Part shown: piece after piece, positions 35,630 through 45,014 of the stretch
Layout: each line of letters begins with the position of its first letter
Numbering within the stretch: the stretch's first letter is position 1
DNA from: Chitinophagaceae bacterium IBVUCB2
GTDB lineage: Bacteria; Bacteroidota; Bacteroidia; Chitinophagales; Chitinophagaceae
DNA length: 64,000 bases
Assembly (NCBI GenBank): GCA_002127295.1
Contig: NFUV01000001.1
Span: forward strand, 1,922,001 to 1,986,000
Reading direction: 5' to 3'
Notes under the pieces: model-generated
Databases searched by the model: none
Told to the model about the DNA's origin: nothing
What the model saw: the letters and a program-made list of their open reading frames with translations, nothing else
Made by a program: the position numbers and the translations under genes

Positions 35630-35998
35630 TTATATCTTTTTTAATGCTGTTCTGGTCAGCTCACTATCTGTAATATTTCCGGTGTTCAAGGTTGTTGCGG
35701 GTTCAAACAACATGATCTCTACTTCATCAATTGCAACAGGTTTATGCTCTACACCTCTTGGCATAATTAAAAACTCCCCGGCGTTTACAGTTATTATTTT
35801 ATCCCGCAGGTGCATATCAAAACTTCCTTTCACCACATAAAATAATTCATCCTCATGGTCATGATGGTGCCATACAAATTCTCCTTTGAACTTAACCAGT
35901 TTAACTTGCTGGCCGTTCAGTTCTCCTGCAATCCTCGGATTGAAGTAATCACTAAAGGTTGATAGTTTCTCTGCTACGTTAATTTTTTTCATGTGCAT
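35630..35998 (-). CDS. Cupin-domain protein
   Basis: Single-domain cupin, about 123 aa. The metal-binding pattern is FVWHHHDHEDELFYVVKG (two His and a Glu) and, later, MPRGVEHKP (His). Starts at ATG 35998 one base after the purT stop, or ATG 35992; a TTG at 36007 that overlaps purT is less likely. Small cupins of this kind bind divalent metals and may act as dioxygenases or sugar isomerases. The function is unknown. Confidence 0.85.
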   Translation of the reverse strand: MHMKKINVAEKLSTFSDYFNPRIAGELNGQQVKLVKFKGEFVWHHHDHEDELFYVVKGSFDMHLRDKIITVNAGEFLIMPRGVEHKPVAIDEVEIMLFEPATTLNTGNITDSELTRTALKKI

Positions 35999-35999
35999 A

Positions 36000-37163
36000 T
36001 TATTCAATAGAAATAGAATCGGCTGTGGTTTTTGCTTTTTGTCTTAAAATATTCATATCCGTATTCACTACATCATTCACTAATGCAACAGCCATTCTTC
36101 TGTAAGGCCTTGTAGTAGGTTTTCCAAATATGCGAACATCTGTATTCAGTTGTTCCAATGCTTTTTCAATTCCTGTGATGGAAAACTGTTCCAGTGTTTT
36201 ATTCGCTAATACTACCGCACTAACACCAGCTTTTTCCAATTTTATTTCAGGAATAGGTAATCCTAAAATTGTTCTTGCATGCAATTCAAATTCGGAAAGA
36301 TTTTGTGTGCCCGCTAATGTTACCATCCCGGTATCATGTGGCCGTGGACTTAACTCAGAAAAGTAAACTCCTTTGTCAGTCAGAAAAAATTCTACACCCC
36401 ATAATCCGGCTCCCGTTAATGCTGTGGTTACTTTCTCCGCCATTGCACAAGCATCGGTATAATCTTTTTCACTGATAGCAACAGGTTGCCAGCTTTCCTG
36501 GTAATCACCTCTTTCTTGCCGGTGTCCTATTGGCGGGCAGAATAATGTTATTCCATTCTTTTGTGTAACCGTTAATAAAGTAATCTCTGTATGAAAAGAA
36601 ATAAACTCTTCAATTATTACTTCTTTAATATCGCCTCTTGAATTATGGATGGCATATTCAAATACTGTCTGCTGATCGGCATCATTCCTCAATACGCTTT
36701 GCCCTTTCCCAGATGATGACATCAATGGCTTTACCACACAAGGCAATCCGATTTGTTTTACTGCAGCTGTAAATTCTTCAAACGTAGTTGCATAAAAATA
36801 ATTCGCTGTTCGTAAGCCAAGTTCTTTACTGGCCAAATCCCTGATCAACTTTCGGTTCATCGTAAAGTTAGCAGCTTTAGCACTGGGCACTACCTGCATC
36901 CCCTGTTTTTCATAGTCATAAAAACGTTCTGTTCGTATCGCTTCTATTTCGGGAACAATTAAATCGGGTTGATGTTTTGCAACAACTGCATCAAGTTCTT
37001 TTCCATTCAGCATATCTATTACTTCAAAGCCATCTGCCACTTGCATAGCAGGTGCGCCAGTATAGCTGTCTATTGCTATTACTGTTTGCCCCAATCTTTT
37101 TAAAGAGATAACTAACTCTTTGCCCAGTTCACCGCTGCCGAGTAATATTATTTTTTTGTGCAT
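36000..37163 (-). CDS. purT: Formate-dependent GAR transformylase PurT
   Basis: Makes formylglycinamide ribotide from GAR, formate and ATP in purine synthesis, replacing the folate-dependent PurN step. 387 aa, as in E. coli (392). ATP-grasp architecture: pre[14 protein letters not shown] (residues 8-18), Asp31, PEIEAIRTE, the ATP lid [10 protein letters not shown] and catalytic acidic residues in [28 protein letters not shown]. The cupin gene lies directly downstream on the same strand. Cytosolic. Confidence 0.96.
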   Translation of the reverse strand: MHKKIILLGSGELGKELVISLKRLGQTVIAIDSYTGAPAMQVADGFEVIDMLNGKELDAVVAKHQPDLIVPEIEAIRTERFYDYEKQGMQVVPSAKAANFTMNRKLIRDLASKELGLRTANYFYATTFEEFTAAVKQIGLPCVVKPLMSSSGKGQSVLRNDADQQTVFEYAIHNSRGDIKEVIIEEFISFHTEITLLTVTQKNGITLFCPPIGHRQERGDYQESWQPVAISEKDYTDACAMAEKVTTALTGAGLWGVEFFLTDKGVYFSELSPRPHDTGMVTLAGTQNLSEFELHARTILGLPIPEIKLEKAGVSAVVLANKTLEQFSITGIEKALEQLNTDVRIFGKPTTRPYRRMAVALVNDVVNTDMNILRQKAKTTADSISIE

Positions 37164-37173
37164 AGCACAATGT

Positions 37174-37208
37174 AAAAAGAAAAAGCGATTCCATTGATTG
37201 GAATCGCT
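37174..37208 (-). terminator. Intrinsic terminator between the SnoaL-like gene and purT
   Basis: On the minus strand, AGCGATTCCA / TGGAATCGCT hairpin (10-bp perfect stem) followed by TTTTTCTTTTT. It lies 20 nt after the stop at 37229, just before the purT start. Confidence 0.85.
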
Positions 37209-37228
37209 GACTAACCCAAATCGTTTTT

Positions 37229-37588
37229 TTAATTAAAGAAGAATTGTTCTTTTACAATTTTCCCGTCTTTTACTTCATACACAGCAATCTCCTGCATATT
37301 AATACGGCCCATACCTTTGAAGGTGCAGTCCATACCCATACCGACACTAAAGAAATCACCGCCGACTACGGGTGCTGTTGTGTAACCGCCATGCATTTCT
37401 TCTACCGATTCGTTAAATTCTTTCCCTTTTTGCCGGATCGCATCCATACCTTTTACAGATTTCAGTCCCTGTGAGCCGGGTGGCTCAATGCTTTCTGCAT
37501 CTTTAGCATATAATTCTTCCTGGATTTTGTCGAATTGTCCAGTTTGAGCCATTTCGTTGAACCTATCGGCTACTTGTTGTGTTGTCAT
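37229..37588 (-). CDS. SnoaL-like NTF2-fold protein
   Basis: 119 aa, no signal peptide. The sheet-helix order fits SnoaL/NTF2: helix [17 protein letters not shown], strand [17 protein letters not shown], a helix and then four strands ending in [19 protein letters not shown]. Close to the DUF/SnoaL-2 type cytosolic proteins in Bacteroidota, with unknown ligands. Confidence 0.8.
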   Translation of the reverse strand: MTTQQVADRFNEMAQTGQFDKIQEELYAKDAESIEPPGSQGLKSVKGMDAIRQKGKEFNESVEEMHGGYTTAPVVGGDFFSVGMGMDCTFKGMGRINMQEIAVYEVKDGKIVKEQFFFN

Positions 37589-37802
37589 CTGATTAGATTT
37601 AAATTAAAAAATGGAGAGAAAAGCTACACTGTTCTTTTTTGGCAAACAATTAAATAATTATGAAGCCGGAAATTTTCAGGATGAGTTATTTTTACCGATG
37701 GCTTTGATGCCATGAAAATGGACCGATGAATGGAGCGACGCAAGATACGATGCTCAAAGAACCGGAGGCTGGTAAACAAAATATTTAATTCAACTACACA
37801 TT
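37589..37802. other. Intergenic space, nothing recognised
   Basis: Divergent space between the SnoaL-like gene and the M23 lipoprotein gene. No clear promoter box, hairpin or coding frame seen. Confidence 0.4.
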
Positions 37803-38405
37803 GTGCTAAAATTTATACCGATTATATTCTTTTTATTTCTTGCTGGCTGCTCTGTTAGTAATAACCCCATGCGAAAAGAAGTAAAACAGTTGTTAGATGG
37901 AACTATCGTTGACGATACAAGTTATGTGTATGCCCTGCCGTATGAAGAAGGAAAAAGCTTTCGGGTGATACAAGGTTATTTCAGCCATTTTACTCATAAA
38001 GAAAGAGCGGCACTTGATTTTAATATGAAACAGGGTGCTAAAATTACTGCGGCGAGAGAAGGTGTAGTAACAAGAGTAAAAGAAGATGGTACAAAAGGTG
38101 GCTTGAAAAGTAAATTCAGGTCGCACGGCAATAATATTGTTATTCAACATGCCGATGGATCAAGAGCCGGCTACTGGCACTTGCAACATAATGGAGCATT
38201 GGTAAATGTTGGTGACACAGTAAAAAGAGGACAAGTAATTGCATTGAGCGGAAAAACCGGTTATGCATTGGTGCCTCATCTTCATTTTTTAGTATGGACT
38301 TCCCGGAATGGCAAATGGAACCAGGTAGCCACCCGTTTCCAAACAGCTAAGGGCCCCAAATATCTTCGTAGCTGGGGAAAGTATAAGAATGTAAGTCCGG
38401 AGTGA
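37803..38405 (+). CDS. M23 family metallopeptidase lipoprotein (paralog of 33076)
   Basis: 200 aa. Starts at GTG 37803; the lipobox LAGC lies at about Cys16. The peptidase site is HFTHKERAALDF, GYWHLQHNGALVN and PHLHFLV. Compared with the protein at 33076, the two share the same spacing of motifs (YWHxxxxGxLVNxGDTVxxGQxI) and are paralogs. One is a lipoprotein, the other secreted, so they may act on different sides of the wall. It stands alone, divergent from the SnoaL gene. Confidence 0.87.
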   Translation: MLKFIPIIFFLFLAGCSVSNNPMRKEVKQLLDGTIVDDTSYVYALPYEEGKSFRVIQGYFSHFTHKERAALDFNMKQGAKITAAREGVVTRVKEDGTKGGLKSKFRSHGNNIVIQHADGSRAGYWHLQHNGALVNVGDTVKRGQVIALSGKTGYALVPHLHFLVWTSRNGKWNQVATRFQTAKGPKYLRSWGKYKNVSPE

Positions 38406-38437
38406 GAAACACAAAGTAATTCTCCAGGTAATTCTTA

Positions 38438-38468
38438 TTAAAACAAGGCTATCGTACCTATACCTTTG
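38438..38468 (+). promoter_or_regulatory. Candidate promoter abutting pnuC
   Basis: TACCTTTG (38461-38468) is an exact TAnnTTTG box, with TTA at 38438 as a possible -33 (20-nt gap). The box ends 3 nt before the ATG at 38472, so the transcript would have almost no leader, or translation begins later (ATG 38511). Confidence 0.45.
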
Positions 38469-38471
38469 CGC

Positions 38472-39098
38472 ATGTCTTTCCAGGAAATTTATCAGCAATT
38501 TATCAGTGGTATGCAGGCAACTACCTGGCTGGAGTATGTAGCAGTAATTGCGGGCATTGTAAGTGTATGGTTCAGCAGAAAAGAAAATATTCTTGTATAT
38601 CCAATTGGGTTGATCAATACGATTGTCTTTGTTTATTTAAGTTTCAAATATCATTTACCGGGAGAAGCCAGTGTAAATTTCTATTACACAGTAATGAGTT
38701 TATATGGTTGGTATGTCTGGGCAAAGAAAAATACAGCACAAGAAAAAGTTCTGCATATAACTTTTTCAAATAAGCAAATGTGGTTAAACCAGGTATTGTT
38801 TTTTCTTTTCTTTTATGTCACTATATATTTCTGCCTACTATACCTCAAAGGCAATTTTTTTCCCGGTGCTATCCCATGGGCAGATGCATTTGCTTCCGCA
38901 TCTGCATTTACAGGCATGTGGCTAATGACAAGAAAAAAAGTAGAGAGCTGGTATTGGTGGATCATTACCAATATAGCTTCTATTCCTTTGTATTTTGTAA
39001 AGGGATTGGTGTTTACAAGTGTATATTATTGTATTTTATTTATACTGGCCATCTTTGGATTAATTGAATGGAAAAAAAGAGCAAATCAACATGCTTAA
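38472..39098 (+). CDS. pnuC: Nicotinamide riboside/mononucleotide transporter PnuC
   Basis: Inner-membrane facilitator that lets nicotinamide riboside in, with phosphorylation by a NadR kinase trapping it. About seven helices in 208 aa; the family marks are the WFSRKENILVYPIGLINTI helix, WVYWAKKN-like loop (here YGWYVWAKKN), and the late ESWYWWIITNIASIPLYFVKG segment. It overlaps the next gene by 8 nt, which encodes that kinase. NAD salvage is the clear role. Confidence 0.92.
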   Translation: MSFQEIYQQFISGMQATTWLEYVAVIAGIVSVWFSRKENILVYPIGLINTIVFVYLSFKYHLPGEASVNFYYTVMSLYGWYVWAKKNTAQEKVLHITFSNKQMWLNQVLFFLFFYVTIYFCLLYLKGNFFPGAIPWADAFASASAFTGMWLMTRKKVESWYWWIITNIASIPLYFVKGLVFTSVYYCILFILAIFGLIEWKKRANQHA

Positions 39099-39645
39099 AA
39101 AAATCGTCATCATAGGACCAGAAAGCACCGGCAAAAGTGTATTGAGCCAGCAACTGGCTAGTCATTATGAAACTACCTGGTGCCCGGAGTTTGCCAGAGA
39201 ATATTTACTTACCAACGGAACAAATTATGATTATGATGATCTGCTGACCATTGCGAAAGGGCAATTGGCATTGGAAGATGAGTATGCGACTACGCTGGAA
39301 AACCAATCCCAAACCATGCTGGAGAACGGGGAGCATCTTCCTTTGTTTATTGATACTGATATGTATGTAATGAAAGTGTGGTGTGAATTTGTTTTTGAAA
39401 AATGCCATCGCTTTATACTGGACGAAATTGTTCGCCGGCAATATGACCTTTACCTTCTTTGTAATATTGATCTGCCCTGGGTAAAAGATGAGCTGCGGGA
39501 ATATCCGGACATTGAAAGTCGTAGAAAACTCTACCGCATTTATAAAGACTTAATGACTAATCAGCATACTCCGTGGGTGGATATTAGTGGCGATTATGAG
39601 GAACGACTTAAAAAAGCAATTACAGCAGTTGACCAATTGATGTAA
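39091..39645 (+). CDS. NadR-type nicotinamide riboside kinase (single domain)
   Basis: 184 aa, cytosolic P-loop kinase: Walker A GPESTGKS (residues 9-16), ETTWCPEFAREYL, and a lid with the RRKLYRIYKDL pattern. This is the RNK domain of NadR without the NMN adenylyltransferase or repressor parts. It overlaps pnuC by 8 nt (ATG 39091); the longer frame from TTG 39064 would overlap more. It phosphorylates imported nicotinamide riboside to NMN. Confidence 0.88.
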   Translation: MLKKIVIIGPESTGKSVLSQQLASHYETTWCPEFAREYLLTNGTNYDYDDLLTIAKGQLALEDEYATTLENQSQTMLENGEHLPLFIDTDMYVMKVWCEFVFEKCHRFILDEIVRRQYDLYLLCNIDLPWVKDELREYPDIESRRKLYRIYKDLMTNQHTPWVDISGDYEERLKKAITAVDQLM

Positions 39646-39671
39646 TTATTGTTGTTACTTTCGTTACCTGC

Positions 39672-41354
39672 ATGAAGGCTTTACAAAAACATCATCGTAT
39701 ACTTTTCTATGGCCTTTGGTTATTCCTTGGCCTTATTCAAGCCGGTCTTACAGAATTACAGGATGACGAAGCGTACTATTGGGTGTACAGCCAATATCTC
39801 GACTGGGGTTATTTTGATCATCCGCCAATGATTGGACTGCTGGTGAAAATGGGCTACGCAATTTTTCCTAATGAATTGGGTGTTCGCTTTTTTCCATTAC
39901 TGCTAAACATCTTTTCCTTTGTCATAATAGAAAAACTAATTGACAAGAAAAATCCATTGCTTTTTTATACCATTCTTTTATCCATTGCTGTATTGCAGCT
40001 AAGCGGTTTTGCAGCCGTGCCAGATACACCGCTGATATTTTTTACGGCCTTATTCTTTTTATGTTACAAACGATTTACGGCAAACAATTCGCTGCTCAAT
40101 ACCTTTCTATTAGGACTTGCCGTTGCCCTACTGCTTTATAGTAAGTATCATGCGGTGCTGATTGTATTTTTTGTATTACTCTCGAATCTACGTTTGTTTA
40201 CAAAATATCAAACCTACCTGGCTGGTCTTATTGCATTGTTATTGTTTGCACCCCATCTGTGGTGGCAATACCAGCATAATTGGGTGAGCTTTCGTTATCA
40301 TTTGTTTGAAAGCAATGTCAACGCATACAAATTTTCATTTACTACAGAATACTTATTGGGCCAGTTATTACTGGCAGGCCCTATTGCCGGTTTTATATTA
40401 TTACCGGCAGCATTTTTATATAAGCCAACCACAACAACAGAAAAGGCTTTACGTTTTTCTATGCTTGGTATTTATGTATTTTTTCTACTTAGTTCGTTGC
40501 GGGGAAAAGTGGAAGCCAACTGGACCTCGCCTGCATTAGTAGCAGTAATTGTTCTGGCGCATCAATATTTACAAAACCAACAAACCATTTTTTCCCGTAA
40601 AGGCTTAAAAGTTTTGGCTGGTCTTCTACCCATTACATTATTGCTTATTACTGCCGTAAGAATTATTATGATCGCAGATATCGTTCCTGTAAAAGCAATT
40701 GAAAAGAGATACCATGCCTGGAAAGAATGGCCTGCCGTTATGAAGGAGAAAACTAAAGGATTGCCTGTTGTATTCAGCAATTCATACCAACGGGCATCTA
40801 AGTATTGGTTTTACTCCGGGCAAATTACCTATTCGCAAAACTGGTTGGGTGAGCATCGTAACAATTACAATTTCTGGCCGGTGGAAGATTCGCTATTGGG
40901 TAAATCCGTATATTTTATGGATGTTTACCAGCTTTATCGCTTTACCGATTCTTTACAAACGCCGATTGGATGGGTGGGATATCAATATGATTCTTCGCTG
41001 GCTTCATTTGCCAAAATAAGAATAGAAACAGCGCAACAAAAAATGGTAGTAAAAAAAGAAAATCAATCGGTTCAGTTAAACTGTACATTTTCAATTCCAA
41101 AACAATACGCTGCATTTATTTCGAAAAATAAAAATCTTGCCGATACTGTTAGGGCAGGAATTTTTAATAGAGAACGATGGATCAAAGATGTGTACACCGA
41201 TCTTAACTTGCAGAAAATCCTGACTAGAAAAACGGAGATTGTTTCTTTTGATCCGCAATTACAGCCAGGTACTTACTATTTCATTTTAGGAATTAATAGC
41301 AGGCACAATAATGCAACACACAATAGTGAAAAGATAAAATTGATAATTGAATAA
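39672..41354 (+). CDS. GT39-family (ArnT-like) membrane glycosyltransferase
   Basis: 560 aa. The first third shows the GT39/ArnT signature: DDEAYYW (31-37) with the catalytic Asp, then DWGYFDHPPMIG. About ten membrane helices fill residues 10-340, and a C-terminal periplasmic domain (370-560) follows. The family moves sugars from polyprenyl-phosphate carriers to lipids or proteins. Substrate unknown. It is 26 nt after the NadR-type kinase gene and likely shares its transcript. Confidence 0.87.
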   Translation: MKALQKHHRILFYGLWLFLGLIQAGLTELQDDEAYYWVYSQYLDWGYFDHPPMIGLLVKMGYAIFPNELGVRFFPLLLNIFSFVIIEKLIDKKNPLLFYTILLSIAVLQLSGFAAVPDTPLIFFTALFFLCYKRFTANNSLLNTFLLGLAVALLLYSKYHAVLIVFFVLLSNLRLFTKYQTYLAGLIALLLFAPHLWWQYQHNWVSFRYHLFESNVNAYKFSFTTEYLLGQLLLAGPIAGFILLPAAFLYKPTTTTEKALRFSMLGIYVFFLLSSLRGKVEANWTSPALVAVIVLAHQYLQNQQTIFSRKGLKVLAGLLPITLLLITAVRIIMIADIVPVKAIEKRYHAWKEWPAVMKEKTKGLPVVFSNSYQRASKYWFYSGQITYSQNWLGEHRNNYNFWPVEDSLLGKSVYFMDVYQLYRFTDSLQTPIGWVGYQYDSSLASFAKIRIETAQQKMVVKKENQSVQLNCTFSIPKQYAAFISKNKNLADTVRAGIFNRERWIKDVYTDLNLQKILTRKTEIVSFDPQLQPGTYYFILGINSRHNNATHNSEKIKLIIE

Positions 41355-42065
41355 TTACGGCGGGCCGGTACCGATCACTTTTTGTATGTCCGGATCAGTT
41401 GATAGATTATTCATTTGCTGCGCAATTCTTCTTGCCCGGGAAGCAACATACGAAGATGGGGGGTTTACTTTATAACGCTTGGGATTAGGCAAACAGGCTG
41501 CTATTAATGCAGCTTCCTGTCTCGATAAACTTTTTGCCGGTTTATTAAAATAGGACTGTGCAGCTGCTTCAATCCCAAATATGCCGTCACCCATTTCAAT
41601 CACATTCAGGTACACTTGCATGATTCGTTTTTTACTCCAGAGTAACTCAATCATAAAAGTGAAATATGTTTCAAGTCCTTTCCTGATCCAACTTCTGCCC
41701 TGCCATAGAAAAACATTCTTAGCCACCTGTTGGCTAATGGTACTGCCACCACGAATACGGCCTGGTTTCTTTTCATTGTACTTCATAGCTTTTTTAATGC
41801 TCTTCCAGTCGAAACCATTGTGATCGGAGAACAGTTGGTCTTCTGAAGCAATTACTGCCAGTTTTGCATTTGGTGAAATAGCATTGCGGCTCACATAATC
41901 TCTTTTCAACCCATGTCCGCTTACCCAACTTACCAATTGCGTTACTGTAATAGGAGGGTTGACCCATTTTAGTAAAATGATATAAACTAATTGGGCTATG
42001 AAAAGAATTATGAATATCTTTTTTGTCCATCGCCAAAGCCGGGGAAAAAGTCCTTTTGTTGTCAT
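41355..42065 (-). CDS. mtgA: Monofunctional peptidoglycan transglycosylase MtgA
   Basis: GT51 enzyme, 236 aa, one N-terminal membrane helix (15-34). The catalytic Glu75 is in IASEDQLF, and the donor-site motif RGGSTISQQVAKN lies at 105-117. KKRIMQVYLNVIEMG matches the later GT51 motif. It polymerises lipid II into glycan strands. ATG 42065 (MTTKGLF) is taken over the longer frame from 42134, which would overlap the upstream gene. Convergent with the GT39 gene, with adjoining stops. Confidence 0.92.
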   Translation of the reverse strand: MTTKGLFPRLWRWTKKIFIILFIAQLVYIILLKWVNPPITVTQLVSWVSGHGLKRDYVSRNAISPNAKLAVIASEDQLFSDHNGFDWKSIKKAMKYNEKKPGRIRGGSTISQQVAKNVFLWQGRSWIRKGLETYFTFMIELLWSKKRIMQVYLNVIEMGDGIFGIEAAAQSYFNKPAKSLSRQEAALIAACLPNPKRYKVNPPSSYVASRARRIAQQMNNLSTDPDIQKVIGTGPP

Positions 42066-42099
42066 TGTGTGCTGCAATATTAAAAAGAAACGGCTGTAT

Positions 42100-42618
42100 T
42101 CAAAATCCCCGTTGCGGCGGAACGTATAGATCAAAAACTTGTAAGCGAAATCGTTTTCCCATCCTGAATTGCTTGCGGGAAATGGTAAACATAAAACGAC
42201 TGGTTAGATGTTTCACCAGGATTGGTCCATAGCCAATTACGGCAGCTGCTATCAATGCATCTTTTGGCTCATTGGCATCATTAAGTGAAAGCCCGAGAGT
42301 GGTAAGTGCAACACCGCCGCCAATGGCCAACATTGTTTTTAGATCGGCGGGAAATGGTTTTTTCTTTTTCTCATTAAGAACCACAGCGGCTACCTGTGTA
42401 CTGGGAATGGGTGTATCGTTTATATAAATGGTATCGTTTCTCAGCAAGGTGATTGCTCCCTTTTTCTCCAGGCCGTTCGTTAATACAACATGAATACGAT
42501 CCCCTTCGCTATAAGTTCTTTTTTTATGAATGCCTTTTTTAATAAAAAGATGATTGGGTTGCTGGTAAGAAGTGAAAGATGCGAGCAATAAAGTCAGCAG
42601 CAGAAGTAGCCGGTTCAT
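42100..42618 (-). CDS. Hypothetical secreted or membrane protein
   Basis: 172 aa with a signal peptide (residues 1-18). A beta-rich domain follows (YSEGDRIHVVLTNGLEKKGAITLLRNDTIYINDTPIP), like an SH3-type fold, then two weakly hydrophobic segments (LKTMLAIGGGVALTTLGLS; ALIAAAVIGYGPILVKH) and a short basic tail. Not recognised as a family. It lies 35 nt upstream of mtgA on the same strand. Confidence 0.65.
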   Translation of the reverse strand: MNRLLLLLTLLLASFTSYQQPNHLFIKKGIHKKRTYSEGDRIHVVLTNGLEKKGAITLLRNDTIYINDTPIPSTQVAAVVLNEKKKKPFPADLKTMLAIGGGVALTTLGLSLNDANEPKDALIAAAVIGYGPILVKHLTSRFMFTISRKQFRMGKRFRLQVFDLYVPPQRGF

Positions 42619-42662
42619 CCGTCAAACATACAAAGTGGAGTTGCTTTGTTTTGTTAAGAAAA

Positions 42663-43295
42663 TCAGAACTTATCAGCATAGAAGAGCAATCCCCAGATCA
42701 ATGCTAAACCAAATACAATTAAAATAATTCCATTAACCCGGTTGATGATATGGATATTATGAGGAGTAAGCCGGTTACGTATTTTACCGGCCATGAATAC
42801 TTTGGCAATATCCGCCAGTAAAACAATGACAAGGCAGGTTGTATAAATAATAATTCTATGCCGGATCGAATACGTAATGAGTGTTGTAGAAATAGTAATC
42901 CAAAAAATGATCACTCCGGGATTTAGTAGGTTCATAAAAAAACCAGATAAAGAAATTTTAGCCAGGTCTCGTTTGCGATGATTAAAAACCTGTTTTCCGG
43001 ATTCGTTTACTTTTACTTTTTTAAAGAACAGAAAAAAAATTCCCATCGTAATAAGAAAAACGCTGCCAGTAATGCCGATTTGTTTTTCGTACAACTGGAG
43101 GCTTTTAAAAAGTTCAGTAAATACATTGGAGATTAAAACCAACGCAATGTCGCTGGCAGAAACACCAATGGCAAAGGCCATTCCGCCCCTATGTCCATTA
43201 TTGAGACTTTGCTTGATGACAGAAAACAATGCCGGGCCAACTGAGATACTCAGCAGCAAACCGATGGTAATTCCTTTAAGCAAAGCTTCTGTCAT
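42663..43295 (-). CDS. LysE family exporter
   Basis: 210 aa with six helices. The family opening GITIGLLLSISVGPALFSVI and the FAIGVSASDIALVLIS helix are typical of LysE/RhtB amino-acid exporters, as is ISLSGFFMNLLNPGVIIFW. ATG 43295 is chosen because the upstream part of the frame (to 43391) crosses a terminator and runs into the GH3 gene. Confidence 0.88.
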   Translation of the reverse strand: MTEALLKGITIGLLLSISVGPALFSVIKQSLNNGHRGGMAFAIGVSASDIALVLISNVFTELFKSLQLYEKQIGITGSVFLITMGIFFLFFKKVKVNESGKQVFNHRKRDLAKISLSGFFMNLLNPGVIIFWITISTTLITYSIRHRIIIYTTCLVIVLLADIAKVFMAGKIRNRLTPHNIHIINRVNGIILIVFGLALIWGLLFYADKF

Positions 43296-43316
43296 AGCAA
43301 GCGATTCATCATAAAA

Positions 43317-43342
43317 GTAAAAAACCTCTGAGAAAGAGGTTT
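43317..43342 (-). terminator. Intrinsic terminator after GH3
   Basis: On the minus strand AAACCTCT / AGAGGTTT with a 5-nt loop, then a T-run. It lies 16 nt after the GH3 stop at 43358. Confidence 0.8.
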
Positions 43343-43357
43343 CTAAATATTCGGGTG

Positions 43358-44890
43358 CTAAATTTTTCCTGTTTCCAGGAATCGGTTCCACTCTTCCAGC
43401 ATTTTCCCTTTCATGACCCTCGGAAATTTATGCTGGCTACCTAACTTACCCTTTAGCTCCATAAACTTCATAAACTTTTTTTCAGATAGTACTTCCAGGA
43501 AAACTTCTTTTAATGCGCTGTCTCTTTCGGTAGCATAGTCATCATTCAGTTCCCGTAAGCAGCCATCAATTCGTTTACGAAGTTTTTCTATATCTACTTT
43601 ATCATCGGTAGCAATATACCAGCGATGCGCAAAAAAGTTCTCGTAGGGAAAACCAACCACTGTATATTCTGGAATGCTAACATTAAACTCTTCACTTACC
43701 AGCTCTATGGCTTTATTCATGTTCTCCACACTCAGGTGTTCGCCGGTAAGGCTTAAAAAATGTTTGGTACGGCCGGTGATGACAACTTCGCTTTTTTCGA
43801 GGTCAACGAATTTTATTGTGTCGCCAATAAGATAACGCCAGGATCCGGCATTCGTACTCATCAGTAATGCATACTCTTTTCCTTCCTCTACTTCATGTAT
43901 CATTTTTGCATCCGGATTGTCAACTATTTTGCCTTCACTGTCAAAATTTTTATCGTCAAAGGGTACAAATTCAAAAAAGATATTATTGTTTAATATCAGC
44001 TGCATGCCCTTTGCATGTTCTCTTGTTTTATAACCAATAAACCCTTCGCTGGATAAATAATTCTCGATGTAAACGATCGGCTTTCCTAATAATTTTTCAA
44101 AGCCTTTTTTGTAGGGCTCAAAAGCCACGCCACCATGTACAAAAAAGCTAAAGTTTGGCCACACTTCATGGATATTCTTGGCTCCATACTGCTGCATCAC
44201 CATTTCCATACACATCTGGCACCAGGCAGGTACACCTACTATATAACCAATGTCCCATTCTTTTGCATGCTCTACTATTTCATTGAGTTTTTGATTCCAG
44301 TCACTCATAGCAGCAATGCGGCCGCCGGGTTTATAAAAACTCTGAAACCAGAAAGGTCTTTTCTTTGCAAGTATACCACTCAGATCGCCGGCATACCATC
44401 CGGCTTTTCCTTTTTGTAAATCGGTAGCACCTCCAATCATTAAAAAGCCTTTCGTCATGGCTCTTTTATTAGCCTCCTCATATTTTATAAGACTCAATAA
44501 CTGGCGCAGGTAATTAACAGTATTGCTTCTTAGCAACTCTCTTGTTACGGGTATATATTTACTGGCGGCTTCCGATGTACCTGAGCTAAGCGCATAATAT
44601 TTTATTTTTCCCGGCCAGGTTACATCCGGCACTCCTTCTAAGGTTTTCTTCCACCACTCTTCATATATCTTATTATAATCATGCACCGGCACTAACTCCT
44701 GGAATTTTTTTGCAGGATGCTTGCTTAATAAAGCATCATCAAAACGGTAATGCTGGCCGAATTCGGTAAACCGGGCTTTCTTCAATAATTTTTTCAACAC
44801 CCGTAATTGCTGGCGGCGGGGATCGTTCGGCGGGATACGCAGTGCGGCTGCAATTGCCTTCGGTAATTTAATATCAATAATTGTTGCCAT
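43358..44890 (-). CDS. GH3-family acyl-acid amido synthetase
   Basis: 510 aa of the GH3 auxin-responsive promoter family, an acyl-adenylate-forming fold. Motifs: ALSSGTSEAASKYIPVT (the ATP P-loop motif SSGTS), GGVAFEPYKKGFEKLLG, ENYLSSEGFIGYK (adenine/acid site) and YALLMSTNAGSWRYLIGDTIKF (motif with YxxxxGD). GH3 enzymes join amino acids to carboxylic acids in plants; bacterial versions are seen in Bacteroidota with unknown acid substrates. Alone on its strand, ended by its own terminator. Confidence 0.92.
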   Translation of the reverse strand: MATIIDIKLPKAIAAALRIPPNDPRRQQLRVLKKLLKKARFTEFGQHYRFDDALLSKHPAKKFQELVPVHDYNKIYEEWWKKTLEGVPDVTWPGKIKYYALSSGTSEAASKYIPVTRELLRSNTVNYLRQLLSLIKYEEANKRAMTKGFLMIGGATDLQKGKAGWYAGDLSGILAKKRPFWFQSFYKPGGRIAAMSDWNQKLNEIVEHAKEWDIGYIVGVPAWCQMCMEMVMQQYGAKNIHEVWPNFSFFVHGGVAFEPYKKGFEKLLGKPIVYIENYLSSEGFIGYKTREHAKGMQLILNNNIFFEFVPFDDKNFDSEGKIVDNPDAKMIHEVEEGKEYALLMSTNAGSWRYLIGDTIKFVDLEKSEVVITGRTKHFLSLTGEHLSVENMNKAIELVSEEFNVSIPEYTVVGFPYENFFAHRWYIATDDKVDIEKLRKRIDGCLRELNDDYATERDSALKEVFLEVLSEKKFMKFMELKGKLGSQHKFPRVMKGKMLEEWNRFLETGKI

Positions 44891-45014
44891 CCAGCTGAAG
44901 TAAGTATGTATTAAAGTTACGCAATGTTGGTTTGTAAAGCTGCGAATATATAAAGGGCTTTCTTAAAAAACTATCCTTTTAAAAAATCTACCGGTCAGCG
45001 ATAACTTAACTTTA

